Below, in pieces: positions 1 to 7,093 of a DNA stretch of 64,000 nt; the first letter of the stretch is position 1, and each line of letters begins with the position of its first letter. Source of the stretch: Poriferisodalis sp022821985. Its GTDB lineage: Bacteria; Actinomycetota; Acidimicrobiia; Acidimicrobiales; Poriferisodalaceae. A model generated the notes under the pieces. That model did not search any database. It was given only the letters and a program-made list of their open reading frames with translations, and was not told the origin of the DNA. The translations under genes and the position numbers were made by a program. The stretch covers positions 496,001 through 560,000 of the forward strand of contig NZ_OZ244781.1 of the NCBI RefSeq assembly GCF_965219595.1, written 5' to 3'.

Positions 1-93
1 GATGTAGTTGCCCTTGCCGCGGATGAAGCGGTTGTCCTCCACCCTGCGCCGGCTGGCGCCGAGGCCGCCGATCTTGATCTCGTCGAGCGCCAT
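1..93 (-). CDS. CoxL-type molybdopterin-binding large subunit, N-terminal fragment (cut by window edge)
   Basis: Only the first 31 codons are inside the window. They begin MALDEIKIGGLGASRRR and continue through VEDNRFIRGKGNY, which matches the N-terminus of CoxL-like aerobic carbon monoxide dehydrogenase/xanthine dehydrogenase large subunits (the SRxRVEDxRFxxGxGxY signature). In that family this subunit carries the molybdenum cofactor and catalytic site. The ATG at 91-93 lies 1 nt after the stop of the 2Fe-2S subunit gene, so the two are surely co-transcribed, in the usual M-S-L order. The active-site loop that separates true CO dehydrogenase (form I) from other hydroxylases is outside the window, so the substrate cannot be decided here. 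Confidence 0.85.
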   Translation of the reverse strand, partial: MALDEIKIGGLGASRRRVEDNRFIRGKGNYI

Positions 94-94
94 C

Positions 95-676
95 TCAGCC
101 CTCCCCGCCTGCGTCATCGCCGGCATCGTCCGCACCGTCGCTCTCAACGTTGGCGCCTAGCTTCTCGGCCGCCCACATCACGGCCTTGACGATGTTCTGG
201 TAGCCCGTGCAGCGGCAGAGATTCCCCGACAGCGCCCAGCGGATCTCGTCCTCGCTGGGGTTCGGGTTCTCTTCCAGCAACGCCTTCGCGGCGAGCATCA
301 TGCCCGGGGTGCAGAAACCGCACTGCAGGCCGTGCTCGTCCTTGAAGCCCTCCTGGATCGGATGCAGCTCGCTCGCCGTCGCCAGGCCTTCGACGGTGAG
401 CACCTCGTGGCCGTCGGCCTGGACGGCGAACATCGTGCAGCTCTTGACGGGCACACCGTCGTACAGCACGGTGCATGCGCCGCAGTTGGTCGTGTCGCAA
501 CCGGTGTGAGTCCCCGTCAGCCGGAAGCCGTTGCGCAGCAGGTGCGCCAGCAACAGCCGCGGCTCCACGTCGGCCGCACGCCGCTCGCCGTTGACGGTCA
601 GCTCCACACGGCGAACCGGCACTGCGTCACCGGCGCCGCCGTCGCTCGGACGGACCTCTTCGAACAATGTGCTCAT
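95..676 (-). CDS. coxS: [2Fe-2S] small subunit of a CoxMSL-type molybdenum hydroxylase
   Basis: A 193-residue protein that passes electrons between the molybdenum site of CoxL and the FAD of CoxM. The plant-type 2Fe-2S domain shows GCDTTNCGACTV (Cys60, 65, 68, with Cys80 downstream) and the second cluster domain shows QCGFCTPGM and LCRCTGY (Cys119, 122, 154, 156). All eight ligands are present. The reading frame is open upstream, but the ATG at 674-676 is chosen because it lies 1 nt after the coxM stop and gives the family's usual start. The C-terminal 15 or so residues are an acidic Gly/Asp/Ala tail. The form of the enzyme (CO or another substrate) is unresolved, so the symbol denotes the family. 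Confidence 0.92.
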   Translation of the reverse strand: MSTLFEEVRPSDGGAGDAVPVRRVELTVNGERRAADVEPRLLLAHLLRNGFRLTGTHTGCDTTNCGACTVLYDGVPVKSCTMFAVQADGHEVLTVEGLATASELHPIQEGFKDEHGLQCGFCTPGMMLAAKALLEENPNPSEDEIRWALSGNLCRCTGYQNIVKAVMWAAEKLGANVESDGADDAGDDAGGEG

Positions 677-677
677 G

Positions 678-1553
678 TCAGGCCGCCTCTTGTTCTGATC
701 GCTGGATCTGAGCGCCGATGCGCCGCACGAAGGTGGCGACGACGTGGCGCTTGTAATCGGCGCTTCCCCGGTGGTCAGAGCGTGGCTGAGCCGCCTCGGC
801 CGCGAGCTGGGCTGCCGCGTCGACGGCATCCGAATCGAGCGCCGTGCCGACCAGCGCCGCTGCGGCGTCGGAGGCGTTGATGGTCGCAGGCCCGACAGCG
901 GTGAGCCCAATGCCCGCACGCGCAACGCTGCCGCCCGACATCTCCACCGAGACCGCGACGCCGACGGTGGCGAAGTCACCGACCCGACGTTCGAGCTTGA
1001 GATAGCCACCCGCCCGGGCGCCGCGTGCTGCGGGAATCACTGCCTCGACGGCGATCTCGTCGGGAGCGAGCACCGTCTGGAACGGGCCGTCGATGAGATC
1101 GGCCACCTGAATGCTCCGGCGCCCATTCGGGCCTTGAGCCACGATGGCGCCTTCCAGCGACACCATGACCGAGGCCCAGTCGCCTTGCGGGTCGGCGTGA
1201 CACACCGAGCCCACGAGCGTCCCCCGTGTGCGCACCAACGGGTCGGCCACGACGGGGGCCGCCGCAGCGATGGTCGGTTGGGCATCGGCGAGCGCAGCGG
1301 ATTTCTCGAGATCAGCGTGCCGGCACAGCGCCCCGATGCGATAGGTGCCGTCGGGATCGGACCGGTGGTAGTCGAGGCCGCCGATGCCGTTGATGTCCAC
1401 GATCATCGCGGGCGCCGCGAATCGCAGCTTCATCATCGGAATGAGGCTCTGGCCGCCCGCCAGGATCTTGGCCTCGCCGTCTGCGGCGGCGAGCATCGCG
1501 ACTGCCTCGGCGACGGTCGAGGGCGCTTCGTAGCGGAAGCGAGATGGATACAT
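678..1553 (-). CDS. coxM: FAD-binding medium subunit of a CoxMSL-type molybdenum hydroxylase
   Basis: A 291-residue FAD-binding protein of the CoxM/xanthine dehydrogenase B family, full length for the family. The N-terminal FAD motif AGGQSLIPMMK is at residues 32-42. The second FAD-binding segment, TRGTLVGSVCHADPQGDW, is near residues 109-126 and corresponds to the family's T-x-GGS-x-AHADPxGD region, with a slightly unusual RGTLVGSV. It takes electrons from the 2Fe-2S subunit. An AGGGGG ribosome-binding site lies 7 nt before the ATG. It is the second gene of the minus-strand unit, 3 nt after the small upstream ORF and 1 nt before coxS. Confidence 0.92.
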   Translation of the reverse strand: MYPSRFRYEAPSTVAEAVAMLAAADGEAKILAGGQSLIPMMKLRFAAPAMIVDINGIGGLDYHRSDPDGTYRIGALCRHADLEKSAALADAQPTIAAAAPVVADPLVRTRGTLVGSVCHADPQGDWASVMVSLEGAIVAQGPNGRRSIQVADLIDGPFQTVLAPDEIAVEAVIPAARGARAGGYLKLERRVGDFATVGVAVSVEMSGGSVARAGIGLTAVGPATINASDAAAALVGTALDSDAVDAAAQLAAEAAQPRSDHRGSADYKRHVVATFVRRIGAQIQRSEQEAA

Positions 1554-1556
1554 GCG

Positions 1557-1811
1557 TCAGCCCCCTGTCGACGGCCCGCCGGGACCTTGCGGATCCGGCA
1601 CAGCTCGCGGCATCGCGTCGGCGTCGGGATCAGGCCGTCGCCCCTGGTGTGGCGGCCATGGCCCCTGAACTGGCTGACCAGCGACTTTGAGATAGTCGAT
1701 GAGCTGCGGCCAGGCCCAGATCGTCGGGCTGGCGCCTTCCTTGGGCGCACCCTCGATGACCTCGTACATCCTCGGGTTGCCGGCGCTATGGCCTGATGAC
1801 TCGATCGGCAT
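1557..1811 (-). CDS. Small hypothetical protein at the head of the cox operon
   Basis: An 84-residue frame starting MPIESSGHSAGNPRMYEVIE and ending 3 nt before coxM. The purine-rich GGGGGAAGGGG 5 nt before the ATG is a strong ribosome-binding site and is the main evidence that this ORF is translated; the frame also continues upstream without an equally good start. The first half (EGASPTIWAWPQLIDYLK) looks like an ordinary protein segment. The second half is Pro/Asp/Gly-rich low-complexity sequence. I do not recognise the family. It could be an accessory leader gene of the cox unit or the truncated N-terminal remnant of a larger enzyme. Confidence 0.45.
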   Translation of the reverse strand: MPIESSGHSAGNPRMYEVIEGAPKEGASPTIWAWPQLIDYLKVAGQPVQGPWPPHQGRRPDPDADAMPRAVPDPQGPGGPSTGG

Positions 1812-1924
1812 GGATACCCCTTCCCCCGGAGATCCGGCCGTGTCTCTGCGGCACAGCGAACTTACCACTGCCCGTCGCGGTACTCCGAACGAGCTCACTC
1901 GTCGCGCCGGTACATGCGACCGCT

Positions 1925-2467
1925 ATGGCATCGGTGCCTTTGGCGGCGATACTCACGGGCATGGTGCTCGGCTTCAGCGGTTCGCTTGTGGCAGCCAGCT
2001 TCAACTCCGGCTGGTACCAGGCTGTGCTCGTCGTTCACTTGGTGAGTGCGGTGGTGGGATTCGGCGGCAGCGCGTTGGGCACCGTCGTGCTGAGACGGGC
2101 ATGGGCTGATGGTCCTGACGCTGCTGCTGCTGTGCGGCGGGCGTTGGAGTTGGCGTCGAACCGGCTGACGGATATGGCTGCGTACCTCGCCGGCGTCGCC
2201 GGCGTGGTGGCGGTGCTCATCGATGACCGCTGGACGTTCCGGCAAGGCTGGGTGACGACTGCGTTCATCCTGTACTTCGTCTGGTTAGGCATCGCCCACG
2301 GCGGGCTGCGGCCGACCAGCGCCAAGCTGACCGAGGCCATGGACACGGGTGCCGGGCTTTCCGGTGAAGCTCAGCGCTTGCGCCGACGCACCGAGCTCTG
2401 GTCGATGGCGAGCAACCTGGTCATCGTGGCCGCCATAGCCGTGATGGTCACCAAGCCGGGCCTGTAG
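1925..2467 (+). CDS. Predicted integral membrane protein, DUF2269-like
   Basis: About 180 residues with four or five hydrophobic segments: MASVPLAAILTGMVLGFSG at the start, then AVLVVHLVSAVVGFGGSAL, MAAYLAGVAGVVAVL, TTAFILYFVWLGIA and NLVIVAAIAVMV at the C-terminus. The HLVSAVVGFGGSALGTVVL segment and the overall layout resemble the DUF2269 family of small membrane proteins, whose function is unknown. The frame is open back to 1796, but the upstream part would overlap the start of the minus-strand small ORF and is not hydrophobic. I therefore place the start at the ATG at 1925, although no clear ribosome-binding site is visible. It is divergent from the cox unit and convergent with the operon that ends at 2503. 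Confidence 0.6.
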   Translation: MASVPLAAILTGMVLGFSGSLVAASFNSGWYQAVLVVHLVSAVVGFGGSALGTVVLRRAWADGPDAAAAVRRALELASNRLTDMAAYLAGVAGVVAVLIDDRWTFRQGWVTTAFILYFVWLGIAHGGLRPTSAKLTEAMDTGAGLSGEAQRLRRRTELWSMASNLVIVAAIAVMVTKPGL

Positions 2468-2502
2468 ATCCTGGGGATCGCGCAGCCCGAGCAGGGGAGG
2501 CG

Positions 2503-4305
2503 TCAGGCGGCGATCTGCGATTCGCACCGGGCGCGCCAGCTCTCCGGCACGCGGTCGCAGAAGCCCCGGCGGCCCGACGGCTCGGTGTACACGTCGCCGG
2601 CGCGGTCGATGATCGTCCACCAGCACGCCCCGGCTTCGTCGGCGTCGCTCAGCAGCGAGCACATCACGATCGCCTCGTCGGAACCTGAGGTCTCCCAGAA
2701 GCGGTCCTGCGCGGCGCCGGAGAGGCATTCCACGCGATCTGCCCCGGCGGGCGCATGGCCGCAGAGCTCGACGGCCGCCGCGGGATCGCCGCGGGTCAGG
2801 TTCCCGACGTCGCGGCCGTACGATGAGAAGCACAGTTCCTTGGACCTGTCGCCGAGCGTGGCACACACAGCAGCAACGGCAGACATGTCGCCGTCGAAGA
2901 CCCGCCACATGTGGGTGGTCTGGTAGTAGTAGCAGTCGGCCCGGTACCGCTCGCCGACCACATCGCAGGGGTAGTGGGGGTCGTCGTCGAGCAGGTACTC
3001 GGTGGTGTGCCCCATCAGGCCCGAGAGCCCTCCCACCACGTTCTCCATGAACACGCCCGAATAGCACGACGGTGCGTCGTCTTCGTGCACTTGGTCGCAG
3101 AGCCCCAGCGCCTCGTGGATCTCATACGACGTCCACGCCATCAGGCCGTGCCCCACGCCGTGGAAGCACTGGTGGCGCACGAACTTGTTCTCCGCGAGCC
3201 CGCAGAGGGCGTTGGTGTCCTCGGCGAGCCGTGCTGTGCCGCGATCGGCGAACATGGCCTCGGTCGCACCGTGAAGTGCCCCCGACTGGCAGTCGTGACC
3301 GGCGATGGAGAAAGCGATCGGCCCGAAGATCTCATAGGCGAGCCGGCCGACATCGTGGGCTGTGTCGTGGCAATAGCGTCCGGTGCGCTGCTCGGCTTCC
3401 GTGAGCGCTGCTGCGGTGCCCGCCGGTCCGAAGCGCTCCACGAACTCCGCGAGCATGACGGTGTCGTCGAACAGCGCTTCGCCGTCGACTTCAGCCGGGA
3501 ACGGCGGGAACTCCGGCACCGTCATGTCGGCAAGCAGCGGCGCAACGCCGGCGCCGGTGTCCGTGGCACCGGTCGCGACCACGGTGCCGGTCTGGGACGC
3601 GTCGATGTGGTTGTGGTAGCGCCACCAGCCGTTCTCGGTGAACGTGAACGACCAGCTCTCCCCAGGCGGGATCGCCTCGAGCGGGTCGAACTCGGGCAGG
3701 ATCTCGTGCGTGGGATGGATGTTCGACGCCGGCCACACCGGCACCGCCGACTCGTTCACGAACCTCACTGTGTCGCCGGTCGTGATCTCCACACGCTCCG
3801 GCGCGAACGCGCCGTCGTCGCCGTAGACCACCGTCCACACCCGGCTCGACGGCCCGCCGGCGGCGACCGGCGCGGCACCGCCTTCCGCAGTACCGGCGCC
3901 CGTGACAGCGTCGGCGCCGGTGGCAGCATCGGCGTTCGTCCTCGCGGGCGCTGCTGCGGGCACCGAACCCGGCGCCGACGCTGTGTCCGGCGACGGAATG
4001 CTGTAGACGTGCGCATGAGGATGGCTGTGGGTCACCCCGTCAGCATGGCGGTGAGCATGGCTGTGGCTGTAGGCGATGTCGAGCGATTCGGGCGACGCCA
4101 CGAGGTCCGTCGCCGCATCGTCATCGGCACGGGTCCCCCACCACAAGATCGCAGCCACGCCGCCGACAACCGCTGCGGCGAACAGCCCGTACGCGAGCCA
4201 GCCCGCCGCCGCATTCCTGCCCTGCCGTGCGGTGGGCTGGTCATTCTGCGGTTCGGGCCGAGGCCGCCGCCCGATGCCGAGGCGTCCGAAGCCGGAGCGC
4301 CTCAC
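2503..4305 (-). CDS. Membrane-anchored protein: His-rich stretch, Cys-less cupredoxin domain and Cys/His-rich CHDTAH/HGVGHGLM domain
   Basis: A 600-residue protein. Residues 35-57 form one transmembrane segment. Residues 80-99 are a His-rich stretch (SHSHAHRHADGVTHSHPHAH) likely to bind metal. An Ala/Gly/Pro linker follows. Residues about 155-246 are a cupredoxin fold with HPTHE, FTFTENGWW and YHNHI; the position of the type-1 copper cysteine is Asn. Residues about 262-598 are a Cys/His-rich domain with CHDTAHDVG (312-320), GHDCQSGALHG, HQCFHGVGHGLMAW (378-391), GVFMENVVGG and GHTTEY. This domain is shared with the neighbouring lipoprotein, and I know no established name for it. The GTG start overlaps the preceding stop as GTGA, implying translational coupling. 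An extracytoplasmic metal-related role is inference. Confidence 0.85.
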   Translation of the reverse strand: MRRSGFGRLGIGRRPRPEPQNDQPTARQGRNAAAGWLAYGLFAAAVVGGVAAILWWGTRADDDAATDLVASPESLDIAYSHSHAHRHADGVTHSHPHAHVYSIPSPDTASAPGSVPAAAPARTNADAATGADAVTGAGTAEGGAAPVAAGGPSSRVWTVVYGDDGAFAPERVEITTGDTVRFVNESAVPVWPASNIHPTHEILPEFDPLEAIPPGESWSFTFTENGWWRYHNHIDASQTGTVVATGATDTGAGVAPLLADMTVPEFPPFPAEVDGEALFDDTVMLAEFVERFGPAGTAAALTEAEQRTGRYCHDTAHDVGRLAYEIFGPIAFSIAGHDCQSGALHGATEAMFADRGTARLAEDTNALCGLAENKFVRHQCFHGVGHGLMAWTSYEIHEALGLCDQVHEDDAPSCYSGVFMENVVGGLSGLMGHTTEYLLDDDPHYPCDVVGERYRADCYYYQTTHMWRVFDGDMSAVAAVCATLGDRSKELCFSSYGRDVGNLTRGDPAAAVELCGHAPAGADRVECLSGAAQDRFWETSGSDEAIVMCSLLSDADEAGACWWTIIDRAGDVYTEPSGRRGFCDRVPESWRARCESQIAA

Positions 4306-5711
4306 GCATCCGCCTTCCCATGGCAGGCCTGACGGCGCCTGGCGATGTCGATGGTGTCGCAGAACTCCCGCAGTCCTGGCTCGTCGGGGAAGATGTGCGG
4401 TGCGTCTCGCAGCAGCATCTCCCAGCAGCTGTCCGCGACGAACTCACCGTCGGCCCTGTCGGCCAGCGTGCAGAGCTGCGCTGAGAACGGTGCATTGGCC
4501 GGCTCGGTGAAGCGGCTCAGCGCCGCGCCCTGGAAGCACCAGGCGATCCGTTCCTCGGTCGCTGCGAGGCGGCAGTCGGCGGCGGCCACGGCCGGGTCGT
4601 CGCGGTGTATCGAGCCCAGGTCGCGCCCGGTGGACATGTAGCACGCCTGCGTCGAGTTCCATGCGGCCTCGCCGCAGACCTCCATGACGGCATCGGTGCT
4701 CCAGCCGAAATAGAACAGATTGCTCGACTGCCAGAAGTAGCAGCCCGGCCAGTACTGCTCAGCGAGCACGTTGCAGGGGAAATGCGGGTCTGTCGTGCTG
4801 ATGTACTCGGTCGTATGGCCCATGCGGCCCGACACGCCGCCGATCCCGTTCTCCATGTACACCCCGCCGTAGCAGGAGTCGCGGTTCTGCGCCGTGGGCA
4901 GGAGGTCGCAGAGCCCGAGCGCTTCGGGCAGTTCGTACGACGTCCACGCCATCAGGCCGTGGCCCACGCCGTGCAGGCACTGATGCACGAGAAACGGGTT
5001 GGGGCCGGCGCACACAGCCGACACGTCCTGGGCGAGCCTCGCCGTGCCGCGCTGCGCGAACATCAATTCGATCGTGCCGTGGAGCGCTCCCGCATGACAG
5101 TCGTGGCCGACAGTCGCGAAGGCCGCCGCTCCGAAATGCTCCCAGGCGATGTGCCCCACCTCATGCGCCGTGTCGTGGCAATCGCGCCCGGTCGCCAGTT
5201 CGACCTCCTTGAGCGCCACAACCGTCGCCGTCGGCCCGTGGGCCAGGACGAAGCGCTCCAGTTCTGCCCGGTCGTCCATCAGCGTTTCGCCGTCGACGTC
5301 TGCGGGCACTGGCGCGAATGCCGGCACGTCGACTGCCAGCAGCAGCGGTGCAGTGCCGGTGTCGGCGGCATCGGCGGCTCCCGCAGGGGCACGCTCGTCG
5401 GCAGGCGGAGCAGCGGCGTCGGGCGCTGTCCGCGGCGCTGCCGGCGCCTCAGCACGCGCGACCGTGCCGCTCGCCGCGGAGTCCACGGCATCTGCGCCGG
5501 CGAGTGCTTGCAGTGCAGCGTCGATCTCGGGGTGCCGATGAGTGTGAAGGGGCTCGGCCAGCAACGCGGTGAGGCTCTCAGCAGACGCCTGGCCCTCGAG
5601 GGCTGCGCCTGCGCCGGCCAGCGGAGCGCTGGTCGTCGACTCGCCGCCCGAGGCGCTGCACGCCGACACCAGCAGCAGCATCGCGGCGGCCCACCGCAAG
5701 TGTCGTGCCAC
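4302..5711 (-). CDS. Lipoprotein with unnamed Cys/His-rich CHDTAH/HGVGHGLM domain
   Basis: A 469-residue lipoprotein. The start is set at the GTG at 5709-5711, whose first base is the last base of the preceding gene's TAG; upstream codons would overlap that gene by over 100 nt and spoil the signal peptide. The N-terminus MARHLRWAAAMLLLVSAC is a clear signal peptide with lipobox VSAC (Cys18). A short HTHRH cluster lies near residues 56-60, followed by an Ala/Pro-rich linker. From about residue 125 to the end it is collinear with the downstream 600-residue protein: CHDTAHEVGH (178-187), GHDCHAGALHG, HQCLHGVGHGLMAWTSYEL, CYGGVYMENGIGG and MGHTTEY are all retained. Many Cys residues suggest disulfides or metal sites outside the cytoplasm. 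Function unknown. Confidence 0.85.
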   Translation of the reverse strand: MARHLRWAAAMLLLVSACSASGGESTTSAPLAGAGAALEGQASAESLTALLAEPLHTHRHPEIDAALQALAGADAVDSAASGTVARAEAPAAPRTAPDAAAPPADERAPAGAADAADTGTAPLLLAVDVPAFAPVPADVDGETLMDDRAELERFVLAHGPTATVVALKEVELATGRDCHDTAHEVGHIAWEHFGAAAFATVGHDCHAGALHGTIELMFAQRGTARLAQDVSAVCAGPNPFLVHQCLHGVGHGLMAWTSYELPEALGLCDLLPTAQNRDSCYGGVYMENGIGGVSGRMGHTTEYISTTDPHFPCNVLAEQYWPGCYFWQSSNLFYFGWSTDAVMEVCGEAAWNSTQACYMSTGRDLGSIHRDDPAVAAADCRLAATEERIAWCFQGAALSRFTEPANAPFSAQLCTLADRADGEFVADSCWEMLLRDAPHIFPDEPGLREFCDTIDIARRRQACHGKADA

Positions 5712-7093
5712 TACAGCAGGCCCAGTGCCGCAGGCCCCCAGTTGCGGACGGTCACGGGCACCGCCGCTGCACGCGGCGCGTTGATCACGTCGCAGTCGAG
5801 CACGCCCCATAGCGCCCATTGCGAGCCGGTGTAGAGATAGATCTTGCAGTCGCCCGAACTGCCTGCACCAGTGATCGAGAAGTAGACGGCGCCGATGCGA
5901 GCGGTGTCAGCCGGCGGATCAGCAGCGCCGATGCGAACGTCCTTGTGCATCTCTGCTCGATCCGAGGCCGGCGTGGCGACGGCAGAGAACGTGCGGCGCG
6001 CGCGTTGCGCTGGGATCGACAGCGCAACGACAGCCGAGCCGCTCGAGCCGAAGCTGATCGAGGTGGACATGGCGGGCGGACCGGGCAGGCCGGGCGGGCC
6101 GGGCGGGCCGAACGGGCCGGGCGGACCGGGCGGACCGGGCGGACCGGGCGGACCTTGCTGAGAGCCGGTCGGGCCGGGAGGGCCCTTGGGGCCGAGAGGG
6201 CCAGGCGGGCCGGGAGGGCCCGAATCGCCCGTCGGACCCTGCAAGCCGGGAGGACCGCTCGGGCCAGGGGGCGCAGTGACGCCGGGAGGACCCGCGGGAC
6301 CGGGAGGACCGGGTGGGCCGCTGCCGGACGGACCCGTAGGGCCGGGCGGGCCGTTGGGACCGGGCGGGCCTGGGGGGCCTTGTTGAGCGGCCGGCGGGCC
6401 AGTCGGGCCGGGTGGACCTTCTGGACCGGGCGGACCGGGCGCGCCGACGCCGCCGGAACCCTGCGAGCCGGGTGGACCTTGTGGACCGGGAGGACCAGGC
6501 GGGCCGTTGCCGGACGGACCGGGAGGACCAGGCGGACCGGGCACACCGCTGCCGGCCGGGCCGGGCGGACCGGGAGGACCTGCCTGGGCACCCGCTGGAC
6601 CGGCGTCGCCCACCTGTCCCTGCGGACCTCGCGGGCCGGGGGGGCCTGCACCGCCGCCCGTGCCGGACGGGCCGGGCGGGCCGGGCGGACCAGGCGCGCC
6701 GAAGCCATCCGGGCCTCGCGCACCGGGGGGGCCAGGCGGACCGGGCGTGCCGACGCCATCCGGGCCGGGCGGACCGGGCGTGCCGGGCTCGCCCGGGTTA
6801 CCAGGCGAGCCGGACGCTCCTGGAGCACCTGGCAGGCCGCGTGGCCCTCGTGGGCCGTCAGGCCCGGGATAGCCCGGGTCGCCTCGATCGCCTTCTGGCC
6901 CCTGATCGCCCGGCGGGCCGGACGGGCCTGGCGGGCCTGGCGGGCCTGCAGCGTCATCTTGGCCAGTCTGCGCTGTCGCGATGCCGACAGCGCCGTAGAA
7001 CCACACTCCGCTTGCGAGCAGCGCCAGCACTGCTGCCGACGCGATCATCCCCACAGGCCGCCGGCGCAGGCGGGCGAGCCTCAGTCGGCGCAT
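5711..7093 (-). CDS. Membrane-anchored collagen-like protein with C-terminal globular domain
   Basis: About 460 residues. The N-terminal MRRLRLARLRRRPVG plus a hydrophobic segment ending near IATAQTG is a signal anchor or signal peptide. A long, almost uninterrupted Gly-X-Y run rich in GPPGPPGP triplets follows and should form a collagen triple helix. After PGPPAMSTS there is a globular C-terminal domain of about 110 residues with GAVYFSITG, CKIYLYTGSQWALWG and CDV. A related GxVYxS...CKxY...W...C pattern ends the upstream collagen-like protein. The ATG at 7091-7093 overlaps the upstream stop by 13 nt; a TTG farther up is a weaker alternative. The gene ends TAGTG with the next gene's start. 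A stalk or adhesive surface role is inference. Confidence 0.85.
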   Translation of the reverse strand: MRRLRLARLRRRPVGMIASAAVLALLASGVWFYGAVGIATAQTGQDDAAGPPGPPGPSGPPGDQGPEGDRGDPGYPGPDGPRGPRGLPGAPGASGSPGNPGEPGTPGPPGPDGVGTPGPPGPPGARGPDGFGAPGPPGPPGPSGTGGGAGPPGPRGPQGQVGDAGPAGAQAGPPGPPGPAGSGVPGPPGPPGPSGNGPPGPPGPQGPPGSQGSGGVGAPGPPGPEGPPGPTGPPAAQQGPPGPPGPNGPPGPTGPSGSGPPGPPGPAGPPGVTAPPGPSGPPGLQGPTGDSGPPGPPGPLGPKGPPGPTGSQQGPPGPPGPPGPPGPFGPPGPPGLPGPPAMSTSISFGSSGSAVVALSIPAQRARRTFSAVATPASDRAEMHKDVRIGAADPPADTARIGAVYFSITGAGSSGDCKIYLYTGSQWALWGVLDCDVINAPRAAAVPVTVRNWGPAALGLL

